Assembly (NCBI GenBank): GCA_029876055.1
Contig: CM056878.1
Span: forward strand, 3,224,001 to 3,288,000
DNA from: Madurella fahalii
Taxonomy: Eukaryota; Ascomycota; Sordariomycetes; Sordariales
Reading direction: 5' to 3'
Length of the DNA stretch: 64,000 bases
The notes under the pieces are model-generated. The model searched no databases. It was not told where the DNA came from and was given only the letters and a program-made list of their open reading frames with translations. The position numbers and the translations under genes are program-made. Shown piece after piece: positions 33,643-44,000 of this stretch (positions within the stretch are counted from its first letter, which is position 1; every line of letters starts with the position of its first letter).

Positions 33643-35289
33643 ATGACCACCGCAGTCGCGATGGCCCCTTCTCCGGCTCCCCACGATAGGCCATCTTTTG
33701 GCCTTGAAATCCCGCCTCCCACCACAACGTCGCCGACAGCCCAAAGGACAGCAGCGCTACCCCCGCCTGCTCCCGCCGCACCGGCAGCATCGAATGCGCC
33801 CGCGCCACCACCACGTTCCGGCAGCGGCAGCCCGAAAGGGGCGGCCGCGAGTACCAACTCACACAAATCATCGCCACCCAGCGCGTAAGCATTTTCTCCC
33901 TAGATATCAGCTCACTCCCCCGGGGAGAGGGAGCAATTGAGCTAATCCATTGCGCACAGATCAAGAAACGCCGGAGGTCCCAAAATCATTGTCAAGAAAG
34001 AGCCCGGGTCACCCGAACTGCCCACAACCCGACACAGACCAAGGAAATTGGACCTCTCCAAGAATTCAAACATTGTCTCCCCCGCCACTGCACGGCCGCT
34101 GACGGCACGAGAGGGGAGACTGGATATCCAAGAGGTGGGGCTGGCGTGTCTGTCGCCTGGCTTCATTACGCAGGATCCGGTGATGAACGCCAACGTGCAG
34201 CGCAGCATGACGGTCAGGGACCACCAGCGACAAATCATCGAGGCGAGGTTACAACAACAGTCGGCGAAGGGCGACGGTCCGGATAAGGATAAAGATGGAA
34301 GCCACTTTTCGGCCAAGACACCGGGCCTAGCCCGCAAGCGCGGCGCTCCGCCAGGTCTCAGTATCGTTGCGCCGTCGCACGAGCAGTTTGCCAACGAAAG
34401 GGTGATACAATCCGCGCCGCTCGGCCAGACGTTTACGGGCATGCACCCGCACCCACTTACACGGCACATTACCAATCAGCCCTCGAAGCTCTCGAGTACA
34501 TCGCACATCCACCACGTGCCCGCCACGCAGACAAACAATCGCCTGCCCCCTATCGCCGACGTCTTTGGCCAGAATCTCTCAGGCCACCCCGAGTCTAGCG
34601 GCCACGGGCTTTTTTCAGGCCAGAGCCGCGGCGCACCCCTCGCCTCCCCGCACCACCCGCCACCGCCGCAGCAGCACCCGCCCCACCAGGCGCCGCCTGC
34701 GCAGCAGCAGCAGGCCCTGACGCCGGGCAGGCCCAGAGAGTACAAGTCGGCTGAGGAGGCGCAAGTGGAGCTCGCGGGCGGACGACCGGAGCTCCTACCA
34801 AAGTTAGTACGCTACGGCGGGCACCAACCCCCCACGCCTCCGTCGCCCCCGCATCACCATCATCATCATCACCATCACCATCCTCACGCTTCTGCTGCTG
34901 CTGCTGCTGCTACTACCACTGCTACTACTACCACTACCCGGGACCACCACCCGCAACATCTTAATCATAATAATAACCACGGGCCGCTCGCTGACACCAA
35001 TTCGGCTACTAGCCGAAGCGCGAGCAGCAACAATCATAGCAACCACAACCACCAAGTCAATCATCACCACAGCCAGCCGTCATCGTCGGCGACGACGACA
35101 AAGCGAAGAAGGGCCGAGTATGAAGAGGGCGGGAGCCCCCCCCTAGGGAACGGCCGGCCGGCGGGCATGAGGAGGATGATGTTCGGTGGGGACTCGAGGG
35201 AAAGTCCGGAAGCGGCGGCGCAAGAGGCTCATAAGAGGGAGGCGTTTATCAGGCTTTGTGGGGAAATGTGGGATTTATTGCGCTCATGA
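33643..35289 (+). CDS. Unrecognised low-complexity protein, probably nuclear
   Basis: Exons 33643-33884 and 33960-35289 encode 523 residues. I do not recognise the family. Visible parts: a Pro/Ala-rich start, a KIIVKKEPGSP motif at residues 89-99 (a match to the phosphorylation-dependent sumoylation pattern), a more complex block at about 110-230 (PLTAREGRLDIQEVGLACL, MTVRDHQRQIIEARLQQQ), and a short motif EYKSAEEAQVELAGGRPELL followed by PKLVRYGGHQPPTPPSP. After that come runs of H10, Ala, Thr and Asn/His, then KRRRAEYEE and an acidic/basic C-terminal helix ending MWDLLRS. Basic clusters (KRRR, RHRPRK) would suit nuclear import. A transcriptional regulator is plausible but not shown. A long C/T-rich leader precedes the start. 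Confidence 0.8.
34850..34945 (+). repeat. Coding CAT/CAC, GCT and ACT triplet runs
   Basis: Adjacent His (H10), Ala and Thr homopolymer runs inside the unrecognised protein, encoded by mixed synonymous codons. Mixed codons suggest selection on the peptide or an old expansion rather than fresh slippage. Confidence 0.85.
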
Positions 35290-35653
35290 TTCACTCCCCG
35301 TGGTCTCGTCTTTTTCGTTTGTTTTCCCCTTTAACTGGTGTCGGATTGGGACCCTCTAGTTTTGGGTATGGATGGATGGGGTTGACCTTTTTGGATATAT
35401 TTCACTTATTGATGGGATGTCTTGACGGTAGTAGGTAAGTGGGGGTGGGGGTTGCTCTGCAAATATTTGTTCCCTTTCCTTTTTCTTTTTGTCTTTGCTC
35501 CTTTTTTTATGAAGGGTGGGGTGCGGTGGGGCGTACAGTGAATGCAGTACTTATTGGAAGGAAGGGGGGTTTCTTTCAGGAGGGAGGACATGTTTCTTAC
35601 ACGCGCGTGTATCTGTCATAAATATTCATTCATTTTCCCTCCTTATCTCTTTC

Positions 35654-35654
<1 letters not shown>

Positions 35655-35706
<52 letters not shown>

Positions 35707-35730
35707 GCGCGTGCGCTCGCTCTCTCTCTC
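35655..35730. repeat. Compound (CT)n(CA)n microsatellite
   Basis: About 13 CT units run directly into about 11 CA units, then CGCG and another CT run. Confidence 0.9.
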
Positions 35731-36664
35731 GTTTAGGTTCGTTTTCATGTTTTTCCCCCCTTAGGGGCATACGGCAGTATATCTCCGTCTAGCTATATGC
35801 CGGCGGTGCGGCTTGATCCTTGAGCCGGTTTACCCTGTATCCCCCACGTTGTTTGGGACGTCAGGGAAGTAGTATTGCTGATATGGTTTGAGGAAGACCA
35901 AGGAGCCAGATGACAATCAAAGCGAGATGGAAACAGGGGGTGGAGATGTGAAGGGTATCCGTCTGAGCTCCCGTCCCTGACCGCCCGCTGCCCCGTCGCC
36001 CGCTGCTGGGTAGTCAGAAGGTGTGGTATCCGGCAGGGAATTCGAGGTGGTTGGGTCATACGGGACTGAGGGCGAGCCGTTGGAGATAACGGTTTTTGTC
36101 TGCTTCTTGCCCTTTGTCATCTCGGGGCCGCGAACGTTGGATGCCAAACGTTCGTCTGTCGGGGATGTAGCAAGGGACGGGCACTCGTGGATGAATAAAA
36201 GATGTGCTTTTAAAAAGGGGGTTTGTTGATCCCAAGAGTTGGACCAGGCGACGGGTCTTGTTCTTAGGTGGACTGTTTTAGTACATACTTAGCTAACTAT
36301 TACATAACGTGTCTATGTGTCTATGTGTCTGAGATGGCGCAGTTGTTGGGGTTGTCTTGTTGACCCATCATTCCGCTTCCTTGGGCAAAGTATCGAGTTC
36401 CGGTGCTGGGAGTATTATTCCTGTATTCAGATGACCGATGGTTCACATCTCTTTCCCAAAAGAGAAATCGAGCCTTCGTTGATACTCAGATCCTCGTCAC
36501 TGATACCCAGCGTTCGTAGCCGCAGATGGCAGGATGCAACATCACCTAGGGATGCATGTCTCTGGCTTCTAACTGGCTGTTGTCTACTGCGGCCCTTGTT
36601 AGCGGCAGGCGTTAAACAGATGCCGAGAAATGACAATAACGTGATGCACACTTCTCCTACTAGG

Positions 36665-36812
36665 AAGGCCGTATAGTATTGTTATTCGTCCTGCACCGTC
36701 TTGTCTTGAAAGGGTATGTCGGTCCTTCAAGGTCGTATAGTATTTTGATTCCTCCTGCACCGATTTACCCTAAAATGGTGTGCCAGTCCTCCAAGGCCGT
36801 AGAGGACGAAGG
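36665..36812. repeat. 64-bp tandem repeat, about 2.3 copies
   Basis: Units start at 36665, 36729 and 36793, exactly 64 bp apart. Each starts AAGGYCGTA; the first two share GTATAGTATT and CCTGCACCG and end GTCCTTC / GTCCTCC. The third copy stops after about 20 bp. The copies have diverged by scattered substitutions while keeping the period. Confidence 0.85.
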
Positions 36813-37100
36813 CATCATTTAGGATTCGGTGACTAACCTTCAGCTAGCTGATCAGCGTTTGAAGGAATCAAAGAGGGCCAAGCTGCCGTGCTAGCCGACT
36901 GATTCTCACGGTTTACGTAGCAGGATTCCGCCTAGCCACAAGATTAGCAGTACATACAGGTTCCTTGTTGCCAAATGAGATGGACTGGTTTTCGAGAAGT
37001 CGGGAAACGACGAATCATGAGAAACGCCTATTGAGTCCCTAGCCCTCCTTCAGGTTTGCTATCTCTCGGTCAAGGGAGGTCCACTGGGACTCGAGAAAGG

Positions 37101-37110
37101 TATAAGTAGC
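37101..37110 (+). promoter_or_regulatory. TATA-like box of the cysteine-rich peptide gene
   Basis: TATAAGTAGC lies 117 bp upstream of the ATG at 37218 and is followed by a C/T-rich leader. This spacing fits a TATA promoter with a leader of about 80 nt, a pattern common for inducible fungal secreted-protein genes. Confidence 0.55.
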
Positions 37111-37217
37111 ACCTCGACCCTCCTGCTTCTATCCTCGCTGTCGCTATCGACATCAGTCACACGCTCATCACAGGCTCTCGACCCAATTCTTCTCACGGAC
37201 CACGCAAATCAAACGCC

Positions 37218-37591
37218 ATGCAGCTGTCCAACATCCTCGCCGTCTTCTCCCTCGCCGCGGCCTCGGCCCACGCAGCCCTCCAGCTCACGCCCAACCACGA
37301 GACGGGCGTTGCTCTCAAGGAGGCTTGCTCAGCGCTGAACGAGCGTACCGCCAACGCGGACCTCGAGAAGCGGGACTGCAAGTGGCGCGGATGTGACGAC
37401 TGCTACGAGCGGTTCGGCTACTGCGTGCAGTGCAACAACGGGGTCGCTATCTCGTGCATTACCTGGTCTGTGTCTTTCCCCCCCTTAGTTCTTTGTTCTT
37501 GGCAACCAGGTGTAAGAATACTAGAAGAAGAAAAAATAAAACTGACAGCGTCACTTCTAGCATGGCTTACTGCGAAGACACTTGCTGCTAA
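37218..37591 (+). CDS. Small secreted cysteine-rich peptide precursor with Kex2 site
   Basis: Exons 37218-37465 and 37561-37591 encode 92 residues. Residues 1-19 form a signal peptide (MQLSNILAVFSLAAASAHA). Residues 20-52 are a pro-region that holds one cysteine and ends in Lys-Arg, a Kex2-type site. The predicted mature part is residues 53-92, with ten cysteines in forty residues, spaced C-x4-C-x2-C-x6-C-x2-C-x7-C-x2-C-x3-C-x3-C-C. The intron (95 nt) has donor GTCTGT, branch AACTGAC and acceptor TTCTAG; splicing it yields three of the cysteines and a stop right after the final pair. Without splicing the frame runs on into noncysteine sequence to 37622. I recognise no family. Effector, antimicrobial, killer-like or signalling peptides are all possible; none is shown. 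Confidence 0.72.
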
Positions 37592-39562
37592 GCCTACCCC
37601 TGAGGTAGCAACACCTTGGTAATGGATCTAGTTCTCCGCTCATGGTGTTGTTCAGTTGTTCGGATGACGATACTTTGCCCGGAACGTTACCCAGGAGGTC
37701 TACCGAGAGACACTATCAAAATCGGTGCTTATATGGCTGGGAGTTTATAAGGCACTGGATCTTATTGGTGGATATAGAATGCCTATCTTTTGCTGTACCT
37801 AAAACGACTTCCTCCAGCTCGAATTCTCATGGCAGCTGTCTTCAATAACTGAGAGCTATTCCAGCGTGCAACACGTGGTTTCTGCGTTTATTTACCCATG
37901 CCGTGACAGTCTTTACCAGAGCATTAGGGGGAGCGGGGGGGAGACCCTGCGTTACCAAGCCAACATAGTTGTATTGTAGCCCCTTACCGTTAGGCCCTCA
38001 CTAGCCGCGCAACCACATGGTTGACATTGGAATTACACACTCTCCCTCGTCACGTCTGATGTGGTAAGTTCATGCTCACAGTCCCTTCTTTCCATACACG
38101 CGTCTTCGCTGTCTTTCAAGCCCTCCCCAAACCGATCGACATCCGGAGGAGCATCAGCAGTTATATCATTCCCACCCCTCCTTACAAGTCTTTATTCATC
38201 CTTTCCCAACTAGAGCAAGGCACGACAGCCACCATGCCCTTCATCAAGGGAATACCGCCCATCTCAAAGGCGCCGCCGGCGGGCTAGATGCGAGCAATTA
38301 AACGATGACACAGAAAGCTACCCCTCCAAAATTCCAACCTAGTATCATAAGACGCCAATCCAACAATTGGACAGGTACCACCGGTGTCAAAAGCACTTGC
38401 TCTCTAGATATCGCAAGCGTTGAGTCCCGCCACATCATTCGCTCTCCCTTCCTGCTCCTCTTTCCCTCCCCAATTCCAAGCCATTACTCCAGTTATCAAC
38501 GCTTCGGTCAGGGAGGGGTTTGTCCAGTGCCAAAATGGCGGAGAAAAGCTGGAACAAAACAAGAAAAGATGAAGAAGTGGAAAAGAGGGCAATCAAGAGG
38601 CGCGTAACGCGCCAAAGAAAAGAAGAATACGGAGGGTATGTACGGTATACATCGCACAACACAACAGGAGCGGCGTTGCTGAGAGAAAATCCCATAGAGA
38701 GAAAACAGCAAGTCGGGTTATGCAAGGAGCAAAGACAGCGATCACTTAATGTCTCCTCACAGCAAGCCGAAATAGGACAAAAAGCCGCCCACGCAAACAA
38801 TCCATCAGCCAGCCGATCTTCATCCCTTGCCCATGCAAAACCCGTTAAGAATAATCGTCAGTCAACCAGCCCCAGTCTAATACGTATGAATTTACCACGG
38901 CCACGGCCACAGCCGCCAGAGGCGCCATCCATAGAGAATTGGAACGAGAATGACTTTAATATATGAAGAATGAATACTTTATATTCGTAGCGTAGAAGTA
39001 GCCCAACCCGCACGGAGAAGAAGGGGAGAAAAGAGGGAAAAAGAAGCAGATTGCCAGCCGCCCCCATCCCCCTTTGCAGTAAAAAAAAAAAAAAAAAATT
39101 GCCACAAGCAACGTAGAGGCAAGAGCAGAAAAATACAGAGAGCCGCCGCCGCCACCCCTAAATGAAAAAGCGCAAAACAGTACAGAAGGGAAAAAAAGAA
39201 AAAAGAGAAAAGGGGAAAAAAAAAAACAAACTCCAAACTCCAATGCTGGCCGAATCGAAGGCGTTCCGTTCGTGATACGTGATGAGCCGTCGTCGTCTTG
39301 TCTTGCCGCGGTTGTATAATGTAATGTGGGATATCGTGAGGCAATCGTCATGGGAGCGAGGGAAAGAAATCTGTGAAGTTTGAGAGGCGCCAGGCCAACG
39401 TTAAAGCAGCCGCTCGTGTGCCGGAGAGGGAGGAGGCTGCCATCGCGGTCAACAAAGATAGGTAGTAAGAGGTCTAACATGATTCACAACATGTCCGCCA
39501 GACAGTGAATAGTGCGCGCTTGGGATATACGCGCACCAGCCATCCACCTGACGGAGCATGTG
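37592..39562. other. Convergent intergenic region, 2.0 kb
   Basis: Between the peptide gene (+) and the HAL4-like kinase (-). It holds a short ORF at 38234-38287 with a strong start context (see findings), A-rich and G/A-rich tracts and a poly(A) run at about 39080-39098. No larger gene is supported. Confidence 0.5.
39080..39098. repeat. Poly(A) run
   Basis: About 18 consecutive A within a purine-rich, gene-free stretch. Confidence 0.85.
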
Positions 39563-41043
39563 TTAGAGGCCCTCTTCGCCGGCCTTGCAAAGTTTTATCT
39601 CTCGGCCCCACTCGGACCTGAGGACTTGTGAGGCGGTAATTCTCCGCGAGGGGTTGGGGTCTAGTATAGAGTAGATTACGTTTCTGCAGCGGGCCTGGAC
39701 ATTGACAGTTAACGTCGGTTGCTCGGCTTTTGCCGGGAATTTTCAGTGCTTACCCTGTGCAGCGCTTCTATCGGGGCGTAGCCCTCTTCGTCTCTCCGCC
39801 CTTCGAGATATCGCGTGTAGAACTCATCCTCTTCCTTCCGAGCGACACGCCATAGGTGGCGGCCCGTCCTCATAGCCATGTAGATGACGCCGCACGCCCA
39901 GACATCGACGGCGCGGGCATCGAACTCCTTGGCCGTGTACTCTTCCGGTGCGATGTAGGGCGCTGATCCGCACAGTCCCGACACCATGTGGGCGTCATTT
40001 TCCCAAGCCATGCGGAAGCACTCGCCGTTGCCAAAGTCGGTGATTTTCAGCCCGCCATGCGTCGTCAGCAGCAGGTTCTCGGGCTTCAGATCACGATGGG
40101 CGACGCCCATCTCGTGCATGTATTCGACACCGCGCATCATCTGCTTGAAGAAGCAGTCGGCCTCTTGCACCTCGAGCTTGCCGGCCGAGAGCACAAGCGT
40201 GTACAGGTCGCCTCCTGCACAAAACTCCATCACCTCGCAGTAATCCCCCTTGGAGTCCTTAAGCAGATCCAGGGTGTGGATGACGTTGGGGTGTCGCAGC
40301 GACGAGGAGATGCAGAATTCGGCTGTCAGCCGCTTGCTGTACTTCTTCTCCGTCTCGTCCGGGCGGCGGCGGAATTCCTTGACGGCAAACAGCTTCTCAC
40401 CCACGCCGTTCTCCATCTTCTTGTGCGAGATCCTCACAATGCCGAACGCGCCCCGACCCACAACCTCCTGACACTTGCCGTACTTCTCCGCTAGGGTTGC
40501 CGACTGGCTCGGGCTGACCTTCTTGTCTGCCGTGACATCCTTTTCGCTCCTCAGGTTGTCAACCCAGTTGGACACCAGTGAGAGGTCGTTGTCGGGCGCC
40601 TGCTCGGGTTTCCTGCCAAGGAACCCTTTGATCATGTCGGTCAGCTTTTCCTGCCGACGACTCGATCTCAGGTGGTGCTCGTGGCCGCCCTGCGCCTCGG
40701 GGACAAGCACGAAGCGCTGAAGGTGGGTATCCTTTCCATTGGCCATCTTGGTGGGCGGTGGTGACGCTGCGCCTTGGCTTGCGTCTTGGGGTTTCTTGGC
40801 CTGGGCCGCCGTGTTTGCTTCGGTAGACACGGTGCGCGAGGATGCGTCTCTAGTCGAAAACATGCGCGTCAACCGGTCCTTCATGGAGCTCTTGTCGACA
40901 GGTTTTGTCGGCTCGGGGCCAGTGGGCTGGCCGTTCTGGCTAGGCAGTTTCGGCGACTTGGAGGGGGCCTCGACCGACCGGATTGAGGGCGGCTGCGACG
41001 ACCGCTGGGAAGCGGTCGTGTCAGACTCCCCAGAGGTCGGCAT
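39563..41043 (-). CDS. HAL4/SAT4-type serine/threonine kinase
   Basis: Exons 39754-41043 and 39563-39694 encode 473 residues. The first ~190 are disordered and Ser/Pro-rich. The kinase domain (about 195-465) has the glycine loop GRGAFGIVRISHKK, the lysine in FAVKEFRRRP, the catalytic loop HRDLKPENLLL, the metal-binding DFGNGECFRMAWE, a GSAPYIAPEEY activation segment, and a C-lobe spanning the intron, ending in DPNPSRRITASQVL. The DFGNGECFR and SAPYIAPEEY features are those of the fungal NPR/HAL family. Yeast Hal4/Hal5 stabilise the potassium transporters Trk1/Trk2 and other plasma-membrane permeases; the role here is inferred. Start chosen: ATG 41043, because the longer frame begins at a TTG. 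Confidence 0.9.
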
Positions 41044-44000
41044 GGTGGGTCGTGGAGAACTGAATACGGAGATGGGGCTTGGCAACTATCAAAGTGCAAG
41101 GGGGAGTGTTGCTGGAAATCACAGCGGACTGGGGGTGTTGGTGGTAGTGGTGGTAGTGGTGTTGCAGGGTCGCTGAGCGAGAGATGCAAGCGAGTCGTGG
41201 GTTTTACACTGCGCTTATGCAAGCGACAGCGGACGTGGAGGCGAAGACGCCTTGGGTGGGTGGGCAAAGCCCGAACTTCGCTTGAGCCGATCGCAAAACG
41301 GCAGAGAGCTTTGTTGGAGAGTCTGTTAGTTCTCTCTGCAAAAGAGAAGAGAGGGGAAAAAAAAGGGAGGGAAAAGAGGGAAGCGGAAGGGAGAATAAAT
41401 AAAAAAAAAATAAAAAAAAAATAAAAAAAATAAAAAAAAAAGAGGCAAAATTGTCTGTAAAAGGGCACTGACTCTCTTTAGGACCGAGAAAACCCAAGAA
41501 GTCGATAGCGAGCCAAGTGGGGTGTGCTCTTGGAAGGTGGAGTTTTCGAGGTGGGTGTTATTCTGTTTTCTCTTACCCGGTTCGTCGTTTGCTCTCGTGA
41601 GGAGGCGAGCAGGAAGAAGATTTGCTTAGGTTTTGCTGCTAGTACTGGCAGCTAAGTGCAGATGACTGCGTGGTCAGGCGGATGTTCGACATGGTGGAAA
41701 AGTATGTAGTAAAGCTGAGTAGTCTTTGGCCAGTGCTTTCAGTGGTACCAGTCGACGTGAGATGGCTTCTTCTTTGCCTTAGAAATCCAAGTGCTGTGCC
41801 AAGGGATTTTTGGCTGAGGGAGGCAAAAAAGTGAAGAAGCGCCGGTCGATCGCAATGGGAGAAGATGACGGAGGTGACTGTGCGGAGGGTCTAACAGCTG
41901 TCTTTGACTGCGAGCCTATTGCCTGATCGGTGCAGAGGAGCGTCTCGGTAGGTATCGGCGCAGTTGGATGAAGCGCTTGCCCTGGGTCTGGGGCAGGCCA
42001 AGGGCCGAACCAGACGGCCAGCTGCCGGTTCGTGACTGGCAATGCAAGACAGGGCAGAGCTTGGTTGGAAGATGTTGACCAGACGTCAGCGCCGTGGTGG
42101 AAAGCCGCAAAGGTGATGGATGGCTTTGGGTACAAGTACATACCAACCGAGCCAGAAACAAGGAACCGGCAAAGCGGCGGCAGGTGGCGGACAAATCACT
42201 AGCAATTAGCGCCCCCCCAAAGACCCTTATGTAATAGGATGGTGCAACAACACGCCGGCCGATCAAAGTCGGAGAAAAATCTTAGGTACTATAGGTACAG
42301 TAGCGCCCAACCTCAGGTTGCTTCTCCCCACGCTCGCCAGAGGCTTTGGGCCTGGGTGGTGTCTTGGGTCGGCTGGGTGACAGCGGAACATCACGACATG
42401 AGTACATCACCAAACTGAGGTACTGTGTATATCTGATGTACAGTACGGTACTACGACGGCACCTTGCCCTTACCAGGCCGATTCGGCCTGCAGCACCTGC
42501 CCCTCCACGGCCCGGGCAGCGTCTCAACCCACGTCGTCTTCTCTTTTTGGAGACAAAAGAATCCATGCAATAACAGAGCGCTGCATGCAGCCTATGCATC
42601 CCCGACCCAAAGCAACCCTCAGCAAAGGTGACAGGCTTCTCACGTACCCTACGTACCCTAGGTAGACCCTGTACTGCCTGTACCAACAGATTCCTCTTTT
42701 GGCTTGTTGCCGTTGAGCCCCTCCTCCTCTGTATGTACCGTAATTACATACCGAACATGGGCGGCTCACTCCTGGCTCCCAAGACGGGTAATATTTTACA
42801 TTGGACCCCTTGCCTCGCTCTGACTACCACGGCCTCCACGACGAGTCTCTGCGAAGGGAAAGAGGGGCGCCAGTGCTAGGAACGAAAGGTCCATTGGGAG
42901 GAGCCTTCGATTACAGCCCACCCCGTTGTAACGCCGGAGGCATTCACAAAGAAAGCCGCCAAGCAAGTCATCAAGAACAGCAGGAGGCCAACACAGAGAG
43001 CTGAAAGTCAGACTTAGGGTACACCATACATATTGGTCCTTCGCTTGGCAGGCCAATCCTCTCACGTGTGGGCTTAGTCCTCCATTTGTGTTCCACTGGG
43101 AAACCGGAAGGTCCACCAGAAGCTCCGTTCTTGCAGGCCCGGCAATCTTTGCGACGCGCTTATTTCTACCGCGATCCTTGTCCCCGGTGCCGGCGTTGGC
43201 GGCCTCCCGGATCTGAGATTTGGAGACAGCCAACAGTGGCCGACGCGGGGTGGCAAGCCGACTCGCTCCGAGCATGTACAGCACAGGTCGAGCCAGAGTT
43301 GCAGAGGATGCCGTGCGCAGCATGCCCCGGGCATCCTAGGTCGTCGGAGGCAGAGATGTTAAAGATTTAGGTATCGTGCATCTCGTTCTATCAGCGGCAT
43401 CCTGACAGCAACTAGCATGTCCACTATTCACAGTTATTTTTTGCGCACCCTGTTGTGGTGAAAACGCTTTTACAGGGTGCCCGACCGCTGAATCATCGGC
43501 TTGAGCCTACCTTATCCCTAGTACATACATAACAGTTGCCTGAAAGGAGTGGTGTCGCCGTGATTACACCTCTCCAGTGGCCAATTGGCCCTCCACCATT
43601 GGACTCGCAGCAGCCAACGAGCCGTGCCCGCTGCCCCTCCCGAACACCGCTCCCCATTTTCCCATGCCCTAACCGCATGCATATGCGTATCTGCGGCACT
43701 CCCTGACCAAAATCTCACAGCAGCAAGCCGGCCGTACTGTAGTGTAGATGTGCGGTGCTATGCAGCACAGCAAGCCTGCGTCCACACCAGCAGACGATGG
43801 TCGGTGTCGCGCAGGAAGCCCGCCGCCATGGACGCTCTCCCCATCGTCACTATGAGGCATTTTCCTGCCCTCATCCTCTACGTCCTCTGTCTCGTATCGG
43901 CTTCGGCAACTTGATCTGCTTCTCGTTGCATGTCATCCGCAGCAACCCACAGCCCGCCAACGCCCGCCCAACCCCCGGCTGACAGGCGATTGACCAGTCA

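Larger units (their letters stand above)
35290..37217. other. Intergenic region upstream of the cysteine-rich peptide gene
   Basis: 1.9 kb. Contains a compound CT/CA microsatellite at 35655-35730, a short GTGTCTAT triplicate at about 36308-36330, the 64-bp tandem repeat at 36665-36812 and a TATA-like box at 37101. No other coding sequence is convincing. Confidence 0.6.

Noticed and set aside
42796..43323. 175-codon minus-strand frame whose first 30 residues resemble a mitochondrial presequence
   Set aside because: Third positions lack the strong GC bias of the real genes, the rest shows no recognisable domain, and no splice continuation was found. Worth a transcript check only.
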